Assembly: GCA_037349105.1 (NCBI GenBank)
Contig: JAYJMM010000011.1
Coordinates: 310,001-374,000 of the forward strand
Source: Limnomonas spitsbergensis
Lineage: Eukaryota > Chlorophyta > Chlorophyceae > Chlamydomonadales
Length of the DNA: 64,000 nt
Reading direction: 5' to 3'
Part shown: positions 54,841 to 64,000 of the stretch, in pieces
Layout of the letters: every line of letters starts with the position of its first letter
Position numbering within the stretch: position 1 is the stretch's first letter
The notes under the pieces: model-generated
Databases searched by the model: none
Told to the model about the DNA's origin: nothing
Seen by the model: the letters and a program-made list of their open reading frames with translations, nothing else
Position numbers and translations under genes: made by a program

Positions 54841-57800
54841 GATGGGAACAGATTCACGGTTGTGGTGGAAGGCAGAACCACCATCCGCCTGGCAGTACCC
54901 ACATTCAGTGTCAGCTGCAGCTCTGACCCGCTGGACGAGAACGAAGACATGGTTGGCATGGTCTTGTACAGCTGGTATGGCCTTGAGGAGTGGACCTTGA
55001 ATGGCATCCACTGCAAGTCCGGCTACATTGTCATCAAGAAGGCTGCCAGCCTGGTATCAGTTCAAAGCATCCGAGGCCAGGTAATAATCTATAAGCTCCT
55101 ATCTTCTTGAATTAAGATAAGGTGTGCAACGATAGATTAGCGTAATTTAAATACCGATATGTAAGGCTTGTGTGGGGGATGGCAACCTCTGGGAGGCCCA
55201 GGTAGGTTTTCCTGGCTGTGAGACTCGTTAAAATTAAGTACGTGGATGCCTCCAATGAACCCAATCTACATTGTTTACAATGAATCACACCTCCTTACGG
55301 CCGTCGGAGGGGCGTAGTTTCTTCTTCGTCTTTTAGATTATTTAGATTGGACAACACGCATACAGTAGCATCAGGCATGCTTGGGTTTGTTGTCAAAATT
55401 ACAAATAGGTGTTTGTTGTCACCCTGTTTCTTAATAAGTTGTTTTCACCTCAAATGAGCCCTTAACGTTTCTCCATTATTCACAATTGCGATGCGAAATT
55501 GGACTACCGGTACATACCAAGGGATTTCCCCCCCACCAATAATTGTTTGCAAATGCCACCTTGCCCTTCATTCATCATTTCACGTTTATCACGCTCAGTA
55601 GGTATAAGTAGCCGCACTTATAAGATCAATGTTATGTGTGCTCATTGCATTTGTGAAATACCATCTTCAGGTAGCTATCTAGGCTCGATTGAGCTTATTA
55701 AAGATCGATAACCGTACCGTCAGTGTCAAGCGGTATTTATTAGCTTTGGTTCCATTTATCCAGCATTGGCATGGAGATTTTTTTTAAATCTGGATTTGGT
55801 TTCTCAAGAATAATTTTGAAATTGGTTCTTGTCAAATTCAGCCATCTCAGTCAAGGCGACTATACATGCCACACTGCACTACTTGCTCTAAAGCTGCCGC
55901 TGCCTTATAGCCTCAACCTGCTCTGGCGGCATGCAGCGCAACCGCGGCTTTCCCATCAGCATTTGGAGCATCCCAAAACCCTTGCATCTGACCCGAGGGC
56001 CCGGGCCCACGCCCGTGCCCGCGCACTGCTCCATAGACACCTGCTCTTTGTTCGCCCTCCTCGCTGCTGGAGCTGGTTCTGACTGCATGCTCTCCTGAGG
56101 TATTGCCTGCCTTGCATGCTGTTTCTGCTGCTTGAGCTGCCCTGGCCCTGCCCCGGTCCGGCGGTCCCTGCCTCTCTGCCCAACCTCCTTGCTGCCGGAG
56201 CTGGTGCTCTCTGCCTCCTCTTCTGAGATGTTGACTGAGTAGCTAATTCGCAAACTTGCGCTTGTGGGAAGATATCTGTGCGGGAACGTCCCATCCAAAC
56301 GCATTGTGGCCCGCATCTGACGATTGCTCGTCCCCGTACTGCGATTCTTCGGCTTCTGCTGCGTCCGCTACTGCTGCCTCTGCTGCTCTTAATGCAAATT
56401 AGATACACCGGTATGCATGTCATAGCTTGCATCCTGATTTAAAGATGAGAGCGCGTCAAAAACACACTTTTTCGCACTAAATATGACTTTTACGACTATC
56501 CAGCTTTGGTAAGACCGTTTTGATTTAAGGCCACTTTATCCGTAGTGGTTTCATGTTTTGAGACCATAGTAGAAACCAATGGACACTGATAGTATGGTAT
56601 TAAGCTTAATATTTATTTATTATTTATTTTAATACATATTTTTTCGTGAAATATGCCTGGGTGGCTGGCCTTCACTAATGACCAAGCCTATTTCATTATC
56701 AATTATCGATTGTCAAATGAAAACAGAGTAAAATATCACATGAAGTTGCACGCACATAACGCTTATATCAATTCTCCTGAACTCATGAACTCGATCTGTG
56801 GTAATTCAAGTTTCTGTTTCTCTCAGGTGCACGGGAAGCTTTACAAGAGCCTTTTCGGAGTCCAGATTGATAACAATGTCATTGCTTCTGGTTTTGCCAT
56901 TCGGCGGGGCGCCTGGACCTGGAATTCGGGCGTAATGAACAACTCGTACGAGCGGGTGGTGAGAATTCCTCATGACGTGCATTCATCATGACTGTTGGCA
57001 TTCCAAAGATCCAAGAAAGCCCTGTGGCAGGCGTGAGAGTTAATGAAACAACGCAGCATGTGCGCAACGCAGCCTAAGTGGCCTTATTTCATCTCAGTTC
57101 GGTTTGATATCTGGTTAATATTGTAGTTAGATGCACACCGTAACATTGGTGCAACCTCATTTAAATGCTGTGATACCTGCATACTGAAGATTTGCTTTGC
57201 CTCCCTCATAATTAACGTTGTTTGGGGTTGAGGGATCCATAAATTTACTAATTATCGATTGTCAAAGCCAGTCGTTAGTCGGATTTGTTTAGTTTTTGTC
57301 GACAGTTGGCCACGAGGGCAGCATTCCAAGAAATCGTATTTTAATGCCGAGGGAAGGCTAAACAAATATTATGGTATATATGAAAGAAAACCTGAACTCT
57401 ACAACGACAAACCCTTAACGAACCAGCCACGCTGAAGCTCCCAACGGGGCCGATATGCAACTTGCGATGGCCGACGGCGTAGTATTGTGAGTGTAGCTTT
57501 GCATGGTAGGTGCGCTCTTTGTAGATGCTGTTGGGAGGTTATCGGCCCAATGTGGAGGGTCTTCATGTTGTCCCACCAAGGTGAGTGAGCTTAAGCTGGC
57601 AAATTATCGAACGACATTGCCATTCATACTCTACTTATAGATATATTTATATATATATATACAAGAGTTTCACCTGAACCATCCAGCCTTCCCCTTTCAC
57701 ATTCCTGTGCCCACTTCGCAGATGGTGCCGCCCCATGAGAAAACTCTGATCAAGGCAGCAGTTATGCGTCGCTTTGGTCCTGGCGGCTCACATGCGACCA

Positions 57801-57865
57801 AGGTTTCCACCATTGACCAGCTCTTCCACTACGCGCTTTACCAGGGCTTGTTCAGTGAGAACTAG
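54841..57865 (+). CDS. Unrecognised protein, three 3' exons (5' end not found)
   Basis: Exons 54841-55080, 56827-56958 and 57722-57865 (TAG) all join in phase 0 with GT-AG borders, giving 171 residues. The first reads DGNRFTVVVEGRTTIRLAVP and continues with YSWYGLEEWTLNGIHCKSGY; the second has KLYKSLFGVQIDNNVIASGF and AWTWNSGVMNNSYERV; the last has MVPPHEKTLIKAAVMRRFGP and ends KVSTIDQLFHYALYQGLFSE N. The pattern of alternating hydrophobic residues and Gly turns in the first part suggests a beta-rich fold. I do not recognise the family. The start exon must be left of 54841. The 1.7-kb first intron holds an opposite-strand exon candidate. The exon at 54841 is weaker at its acceptor (ACCAAGCAAG). 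Confidence 0.65.
56243..56387 (-). CDS. Possible terminal exon on the opposite strand, nested in an intron
   Basis: The minus strand reads RAAEAAVADAAEAEESQYGD, then EQSSDAGHNAFGWDVPAQIS and SHKRKFAN before TAG, after an acceptor-like CATTAAG. The AFGWDV-(x)n-HKRK ending is vaguely like the C terminus of plant-type SYF2 splicing factors, but too short and too different to assign. Two other minus frames (142 and 158 codons) are open across this and neighbouring sequence, so the choice of frame is uncertain. Confidence 0.3.
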
Positions 57866-57919
57866 AATCAAAATTGCGCCCCCGGCCATGCCAGATAGCT
57901 GGGGAGCGAAGCCTCTATC

Positions 57920-58012
57920 CGTCACTCATCAACCACATGGCAACCACTCATCAACCACATGGCAGCCACTCATCAACCACATGGCAACCACTCATCAACC
58001 ACATGCATGGCT
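57920..58012. repeat. 22-bp tandem repeat, four copies
   Basis: The unit is ACTCATCAACCACATGGCAACC, written as ACTCATCAACCACATGG plus CAACC. It starts about 55 bp after the stop codon of the preceding gene, so it may lie in its 3' UTR. Confidence 0.85.
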
Positions 58013-58254
58013 ATCACCCATCAAAAATTCAAACAAGACAGAGCAGCAGTTTTATTTCTTCAAGTTCAGGTATGGCTGTTTAAGTTATGATCTTACGCAT
58101 GATGACATCTGAAGTGGTATTGTGGAAGAGTGACATCTCCTGATGTCTTAAATCTCATATACGGCTTTTAATTTCGAGATCTGAGATGTGAGAAACTACG
58201 GCAACGGACGGGCTGGCTCGTACTTTGCGAATCCAGTGCTAGATACTGTTTAGA

Positions 58255-58535
58255 GTTGTACCTGGGCAGGCTTGGGTGGGATGCCCTGGCTTTTGTGGAA
58301 GACGTGGTAGATAACGTTGAGGCGTTGTCAATTCAGAGGTTGGGACTTCCTTTGTATTTTGTTTTTTTTCAGCCTTTTGATTTGTCCCTTCACTTAATTT
58401 CCCACTTTTCCCTCCTTTCTGTTGCCCTGCCACCTTCAGTGTTTCTATCCATCTTTCCTCCCAACTCTTTACTTAGGCGCCCACGCGGTCGAACCCTTCT
58501 TGAGCAGGGCTCATAGGTGTGACGTCATTTACTTG
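58255..58535 (+). mobile_element. Family A element copy
   Basis: It runs from GGCAGGCTTGGGTGGGATGC through TTTCAGCCTTTTGATTTGTC to GAGCAGGGCTCATAGGTGTG and ACGTCATTTAC. It matches the tail of the 10985-11728 copy closely, without the GC-rich 5' module. Confidence 0.65.
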
Positions 58536-58639
58536 GCAATTCTAGTCAGTCATGGAGCCGCCATAGAGATTATTGAGCATGTGTTTAACGGCAACCCCTT
58601 CCCGTGATTGAGGTCAAGCTGCGCTATTTCCTTAATAAC

Positions 58640-58810
58640 CTCCACGCCCTAGTAGAGCATACTTGGCTTCCTTTCTTCCTCTGAGCAAGCTGGAAGTAAG
58701 TGACATACACCTCTGGGCCCTGCTCAAAAAGGCTCAGCCGCGTGGGTGCCCAACTGTCCCGTTGCTGGAAGAGAAACAGTGAGGGAAAGAAGGAGAGAGA
58801 CGAAAAGGAG
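58640..58810 (-). mobile_element. Family A element copy, reverse orientation
   Basis: GTGACATACACCTCTGGGCC, then CTGCTCAAAAAGGCTCAGCC and GCGTGGGTGCCCAACTG, is the reverse complement of the family end. It lies about 165 bp after the forward copy, in inverted orientation. Confidence 0.6.
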
Positions 58811-59084
58811 AAATACCCCCCCCCACACACAAGATGAAAAGGCTGCCCGAAGTATCTTATGAGCCTGCCTGTCACGTTAATCTTGCTTTTCTTTTGTGAC
58901 AAGTCCTACGATTAACGGGTTGCGCTCTTTTAGGGTCTGTATGTATCCCTTATTAAGATGGTGACAAGGGAGCGTACCTTTGCTGCTGGCAATGTCCTCG
59001 AATTGACTATGAGAAACTAGCATTCGCATGGTCAATTCTCTGGGGCATGCCAACGCCTGCTGATAGTGCACTAATCAGATTTCT

Positions 59085-59910
59085 GGTTATGTCAATGAGA
59101 TTACACCCCCGGCCTCCCGGACCTTCTCAAGAAGGCTCGGTCGCGTGGGTGCCCAACTGTTCAGATGGGAGAAATATGAAACTAAAAGGAAGTACCGTAA
59201 GAGGGGCGGTAAAAAGGAACAAAAGGAAGGGCAAACAAGTCCAACACCTCGGCTACTGAAAATGTCAGCCCTTTAAAAGGCTACAACATCGTCCACAAAA
59301 ACAACTCAATTATATAACACCTTTGGCCCATCAGTATCGCTTGGGAAATGTGCCTGCTTTTTGGTTGCGCCATAATTCCCTGTTTTTCTTTTCTCCCTTC
59401 CCCCCCTTTCTGACAGTGGGACGCCCACGCGGCCGAGTCTTTAAGCTTGGCCCGGACGTCTTTAGCTTCCGGTAGTTGGATTGGGAATTAGGACTTTTTG
59501 TTTTGTTTTTGCGGGGGTCTCTTTCCTTTCTCTCTTTAGTTTCCAACCTTACTGATGGCGGCCGACGCGGCCGAGCTTTGCAGCATGGCCCAGTGGTGTA
59601 ACGTCATTGACCTTTGGCCCATGCTACCCATGCTAAAACTGGGCGCCCGACTGTCTGGTGATCTGGTCGGGAAGAAAAGAAGGCAACAGCTAGAGCGGGG
59701 AGGGGGGACAGAAACAGGCAGAACAATACAAAGTAAATGTACCATCCACAAACGAAGGCGTTTGAAAACAACCCATGCTGTCCAGATCCTAGCCCTCAAC
59801 AAAGAGAAGGGAAACAAACAAACTAGGCAAGGAGACGGGAAAACCCGGAAAAGGGAAGTCAGGTGCAATAGGTCAAGGGACACTAAAAAGGCTGAAAAGC
59901 CTTGACGAAA
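59085..59910. mobile_element. Cluster of family A ends in both orientations
   Basis: A reverse end is at 59087-59160 (TCAATGAGATTACACC, GAAGGCTCGGTCGCGTGGG), a forward fragment at 59417-59455, and a forward end at 59558-59611 (GCGGCCGAGCTTTGCAGCAT, GGTGTAACGTCATTGAC) joined to a reverse end at about 59611-59650. A 116-codon frame at 59555-59905 lies in the reverse copy and has no protein resemblance. Confidence 0.55.
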
Positions 59911-59954
59911 GCTACCACGCCCCCCACACAAGTCAGAGTATCGTACCCTAGCGT

Positions 59955-60455
59955 GCCCCTCATTCACCCCTTGGAGGTCCTGCCGAGTGCGACTGATGTT
60001 GCATGCAGCTCTTGCTGCTGTCAGTTGACGAGTCCCGGGATTCCTTGGAGATGCTGCCGAGTGCGGCTGCCGTTGCTGCTGCTGCTGTTGATGTGAAAGA
60101 ACAAATGAAAGACGACTCCTCCGCTGAAGCAGGAGGCGTGATGGGTTGGGGCGTCCCTATGCTGCAGCTTTCGACGGCCCCACAGGTTATATGATAGTGG
60201 CGCCGTGCGTACCTCTCGAGCCATGGTGCCGCAAGAGTGATACCACTAGACCATGCGTCTTTTTTTTGTTGAGGTGCACCGGGATTCCTTGGATGTGCTG
60301 CCGAGTACGGCTGATGTTGCTGTTGCTGCTGATGAAGTGCCCCGGGATTCCATGGAGGTGATGCCGAGTGCAGCTGATGTTGTTGCTATTGCTGTTGAAG
60401 AGCCCTGGGATTCCGTTTAGGTGCTGCTGAGTGCGGCTGATGTTGATGCTGCTGC
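59955..60455. repeat. CTG-rich dispersed repeat, second cluster
   Basis: At least five units of the 42.35-43.23 kb type: GGGATTCCTTGGAGATGCTG, CCGAGTGCGGCTG, (TTGCTGCTG)n. The cluster is split by the tRNA-like segment at about 60165-60262. Confidence 0.75.
60190..60265 (-). other. tRNA-like 5' half (pseudo-tRNA or SINE head)
   Basis: On the minus strand GCATGGTCTAGTGGTATCAC resembles a tRNA D-arm with A box, and CTCTTG/CGAGAG can pair as an anticodon-type stem around an oversized loop. What follows (GTACGCACGGCGCC) does not make a T arm at the right distance, so it is not a working tRNA. A tRNA-derived repeat inserted into the CTG-rich array is the likeliest reading. Confidence 0.3.
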
Positions 60456-60859
60456 TGTTAGTGCCCTGGGATTATTTGGACGTGCTTCCGAGGTGTTGCT
60501 GACGTATCCGTACTGTACCGGGTTACCCTGGGACCTAGGACACGCCTGGTGCCTGCCAGTGTATTTTTCAGTAAGTGGTATACCACGATCAGCTACAGTT
60601 CAGCTACACTGTGGCCACCGGCCACAATCCCCTGGTTCGGCCAGCCCTGCTGATTGGGCCACCAGCCGGAGGCCGGTCCAGATTTGGTGTGAATCGTCCC
60701 AGGGGGGGGCCGCGGGGCTAGCGGGGCGGCCCAGCAAAGGTGGCCCCTTACCCACTCAAATAAGCACAGGTGCATGCCACCAGGATCCCTGAAGCTACGG
60801 ATGCCTCCTAATTATTTCATTTGCACCTTTTGCGTGCCTCCTTCCCATGCTTACCACAG

Positions 60860-61445
60860 ACCGAACGCATGGGCCACCGCCGCTACTTCACAGAGAGATT
60901 CCCAGGATGATCAAGAGGATCTCGATGGGGAGGCCTTTTCTGCTTGCGCCCTCCAGAATAATGTAGGAAATACCATGAAACGAGTGAACTGACCCTGATA
61001 ACCACTCACCTGCATATCCACCTTTGCCTCCAAGTTTCCCAGCAACATCAGCAGGACGCCGTTAATGATACATTCCCCTTCTTGTTTAGTTTTCCCCTTG
61101 GGTCGCTGTCCTCCAGAATATTATAGACAGACCCGGCCCTGCTTCCAGACGTCTCCACCTCTGCCTCCTCGGAGATCCCCCCCCCCACCACCACCACCAG
61201 GATGATGTAGATTGCCCCTTCAGCTTCGTTCCTTCAGACCACCGATATTATAGAAGGCACCCTTGTATTCATCATGTGAACCTGCTGCTAGGCGTCTCCA
61301 CCTATGCCCTCTTTGTTTAGTTTTCACCCTATGCTTCCTTGCTTGCCCTCTGCCCAGGCATAAAGGACACCCACCAGCCGCCTCTGGCTGCCCGCACCTC
61401 CACTTCTGCCCCCCCTGAGATTCCCAAAACTTGGGGGCGTGCACA
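60860..61445 (-). pseudogene. Further dispersed exon-cassette copies
   Basis: Minus-strand readings of the cassette lie near 60870-60935 (EILLIILGIS), 61030-61080 (INGVLLMLLGNLEA), 61150-61215 (ILVVVVGGGISEEAEVE) and 61375-61440 (VLGISGGAEVEVRAARGG). They are spaced 80-160 bp apart and diverged, some with stops. Same order of hydrophobic then acidic residues as at 39.9 kb. Confidence 0.45.
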
Positions 61446-61664
61446 ATTGAACAGAAAGAAGGGAAGCAAAATAATATTTAAACACAGCGAACCCAACAGA
61501 TGGAAGCATTTTTTACTATTGAAATGCTTATTATGGCAAACACTTCGATGTGGTAGACCTGTATACCATACCGGTAAATTACAGAAAAGATAAGCAAATA
61601 CCGTATACAGTTAGTTGTGACTGAAGTCCGTACCCCAAAGATCAACCCCAACTGGCATAAATCC

Positions 61665-62010
61665 TGGGAGCTCTCTAAACCCTGACCCCCTAAGCCTCCA
61701 CCCCGCCGCCCCCAATCTCTAAACCGTGACCCCCTAAGCCTCCTCCCTGCCGCCCCCATTCCCTAAACCCTGACATCCTTAGCCTCCACCCCGCCGCCCC
61801 AAGTCCCGAAACACTGACCCCCTTACCTTCCACTCCGCCGCTCCCAGTCCCTAAACCCTGATCCCCTTAGCCTCCACCCTGCCGCCCCCAGTCCCTAAAC
61901 CCTGACCCCCTTGGCCTCCACCCCGCCGCCCCCATGCCCTAAACCCTGTCCCCCTTATCCTCCACCCCGCTGCCCCCAGTCCCTAAACCCTGATCCCCTT
62001 AGCCTCCACG
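61665..62010. repeat. 43-bp tandem repeat, about eight copies
   Basis: The unit is CCCTAAACCCTGACCCCCTT then AGCCTCCACCCCGCCGCCCC and CAGT, with substitutions between copies. It again contains the CCCTAAACCC string. It abuts a CTG-rich dispersed repeat at 62005-62120. Confidence 0.9.
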
Positions 62011-62119
62011 GGATTCCTTGGAGGTGCTGCTGATGAGTGTGGCTGATGCGACTTATTTGCTTGATGTTGAAGAACCTTAACATGTCTTGGAGGTGCTGTT
62101 GAGTGCGGCGGATTTGTCT

Positions 62120-62545
62120 TACCTCATATTTTGGTTTAGCTGCATGCAAGGTAGCACAATATAGTCTTTTGGGTCATCATATCATATCATATCGTCCGAT
62201 ATAGTATTTTGACTGACCGTATCGAGGGGTTAACATGGGAGGTTTGGCTTCGGAGTTTCGAAATTCCCTCGTATCAGTCCATGGGCTTTCCAGATACCGA
62301 ATCAAGAAAAAATAATGCCACAACACAAGCATAGTCAACACTCCATCGATGTGAATATGATATGCTGACTTAATATATCGTGCTCTCATTCCAAGTTTCT
62401 GTGCGTAGTGCTCACATGGGGTCCGAAAATCAAGCAATTTGCCTACCTGCTGCATGCGTGTGTTACCTGTCTGCGTGTGTTGTGACAGTCCTAATGCATC
62501 GATGCAACAGGGGCCTTACATTCTGTCTTAATGTGTAAACCCTAG
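62120..62545. other. No gene recognised
   Basis: AT-richer sequence with an ATCATATCATATCATATCGT simple stretch (62178-62200). No exon or array is supported. Confidence 0.4.
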
Positions 62546-62554
62546 TATGAACCC

Positions 62555-62904
62555 AGGGGTGAACACTTTGTACCGCGTTTCAAATCAGCCTTACGTTAGG
62601 CCACACCTCCGGCATCCACGTCCGATACTCTGCGATACAAGTGATGATAATATATTGCAGCCGAGCTCATGTATCCCTTCTTAGACGCCGCCAACGCCGG
62701 AGTTGACGACTGTGCCGTGTTCTGGCTGCGGCGCAGATCACGCAACCTGCCATGGGTGTGTCAACTTCTCCTCAAAATACACTGCTGAATTACTCTGACG
62801 AGCGCTACATAATTGATCTGAACACTGGTGTGTCTGAGACATTCACGTCAAGTCATCTGCCTGCCCATTTGTTCCTGTTCATTCATTGCTAAATCAGCTC
62901 CGCC
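62555..62904 (+). promoter_or_regulatory. Third copy of the AP2-type promoter/5' UTR
   Basis: It aligns over about 330 bp with 48510-48853 (CGGAGTTGACGACTGTG, CTCCTCAAAATACACTG, GTGTGTCTGA(G/T)ACATTCACG, CATTCATTGCTAA) and more loosely with 43330-43646. TAA codons just before the ATG in both this and the second copy support the ATG as the real start. Confidence 0.6.
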
Positions 62905-64000
62905 ATGGGGGGGTACTCCTGGAAAAAGGCGATGAAGAAATATGAGGTGAACATCGGTTACTTGAGACCAGGCGAACGAGCTAGCCTACCAGAGCATCTT
63001 CAGCACCTTAATTCGTTTAGTGGAGGCTGCTTTGCGGCCGAGGGAGATGCTGCATGTGCTGCGAACAAGTGAGATCCTATCCAGACCAGTAGGCCCAGCC
63101 TTGCCTTACAGCTGGGATACCGGGGTCATGACATATTACCACATGACGCGCCTTTGCGTAACATTCAAAACATCAGGCAATTTGTCTAGGGGCGTTATAG
63201 CTCTAGTCCTCGCATCCTACCTTGCTTCCCGGATGAGCCCACCCTAGGCCTAGTACCCTGTAGCAGTGTAGCTCACAGACATCTGTCCCTTGCGTAACAT
63301 TCCCATGGCTGCAAAAAAGAAAGCTGCATGTCCCAATGGGTTAGCTGTAAGACGTTGCTCGCTTCAAGGGATTATAATTAGTTTCCCAATGAGGCGTTGG
63401 AGTGTAAGTGTGTGTGTGAATGTCTGATTCTGAGTCATCGCATACAAATATATCACGTTGTTTCTCTTTTGGCCCCTACAGGATCTTGCACTAGGTGGAG
63501 AGGAGCAAGGAGGTTGCCAGGTTCCTTGCCCTTAGCGATCAGGCCGACGACTCCCGCCAGTACACCCACTTATGGGACCTCTTCATGGTGTCCAGCAACA
63601 AGACCGTGCTTTCGGCTCTAGGCCGAAAGCGCACCCTTCGCCATCCCTACTGCCAGGTATTGTGGTATGAATGGAGTTGCATGAAGAGGTTGCATCATGC
63701 AACTTGCATGTCTGTAACACATGCCGCGCATGCTGATAGCTTGATCCTGGGCTCTGTAGTCTCATGTGCCGGACACGGTTTTAAAGTCTGGCAATGCATG
63801 ATGTGTTGATGTCGTTCTTCTCTCAGCCAAGCCTTTGTTGCGGTGCCCTTCAGACCTGGTGCCCACGCATCTACGAAAAGCTTGTCGGCAAACCCCCTCT
63901 CGGCAAGAGCGATCGACTTTACCTGCTGCGCTGCATGGAGCTCTGGATGGGCAGCGGAGGCATGGGCATGATACCCGCTGGCGCAGCACATGTTGATATG
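62905..64000 (+). CDS. Third AP2-type first exon joined to a different coding region (3' partial)
   Basis: Exon 1 (62905-63068) is intact: MGGYSWKKAMKKYEVNIGYL, then RPGERASLPEHLQHLNSF and GGCFAAEGDAACAAN, with the AP2-gene start, length (164 bases) and GTGAGATCC donor. Downstream two exons join in phase 0: 63495-63656 (VERSKEVARFLALSDQADDS, ending RHPYCQ) and 63827-64000 (PSLCCGALQTWCPRIYEKLV onward, open to the window end). No AP2 domain is present and the downstream part is not recognised. The link is unsettled: the exon 2 counterpart begins GATCTTGCACTAG, which puts a stop in frame, and splicing at CACTAG would shift phase. There may be a missed exon, another start, or a broken gene. Confidence 0.5.

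Noticed and set aside
59555..59905. 116-codon frame starting MAADAAELCSMAQW
   Set aside because: It begins inside a family A terminus and continues in a reverse copy of its pyrimidine-rich interior; lysine/arginine richness reflects the purine-rich strand.

Overview
The window is nuclear DNA of a green alga, most likely a volvocine/chlamydomonadalean species. The basis is a multi-exon pherophorin gene (the extracellular-matrix glycoprotein family of that clade), short GT-AG introns, a TGTAA polyadenylation motif behind the AP2 gene, and telomere-type CCCTAAA heptamers inside satellite DNA. There is no bacterial-style operon, rRNA or complete tRNA. The species cannot be fixed from the sequence.

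Layout. 1-4.3 kb: a 2,485-bp tandem duplication. 4.8-7.94 kb (minus): a pherophorin gene whose introns carry partial exon duplications, minisatellites and a TA-flanked miniature inverted-repeat element. 9.6-12.8 kb: a cluster of a dispersed element family whose ends resemble terminal inverted repeats. 13.6-22.9 kb: back-to-back satellites, including an 84-bp and a 123-bp array that on the minus strand look like amplified exon/intron cassettes. 24.2-26.8 kb: a 40-bp satellite with higher-order structure. 27.5-29.8 kb and 34.9-36 kb (minus): decaying duplicates of exons encoding membrane segments. 29.96-31.7, 32.3-33.5, 33.55-34.2, 37.4-37.9, 38.5-39.1, 40.5-42.2 and 47.1-48.5 kb: further tandem arrays, some nearly perfect.

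Genes are sparse. Best supported besides the pherophorin are: a four-exon AP2-domain protein at 43.65-45.65 kb (plus) with every splice phase consistent; a dead paralogue at 48.85-49.58 kb; a third locus at 62.9 kb that shares promoter and first exon with the AP2 gene but runs into a different downstream coding region leaving the window; and an unrecognised gene at 54.84-57.87 kb (plus) with three in-phase exons. Other exon-like stretches are low confidence.

The main theme is duplication of short exon-containing segments. Pherophorin exon edges, a membrane-segment exon, the AP2 first exon with its promoter, and an exon cassette encoding a hydrophobic NGILVVVLG-type stretch are each copied locally or dispersed. 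Long open frames inside the arrays are mostly by-products of the repeat period and should not be read as genes.
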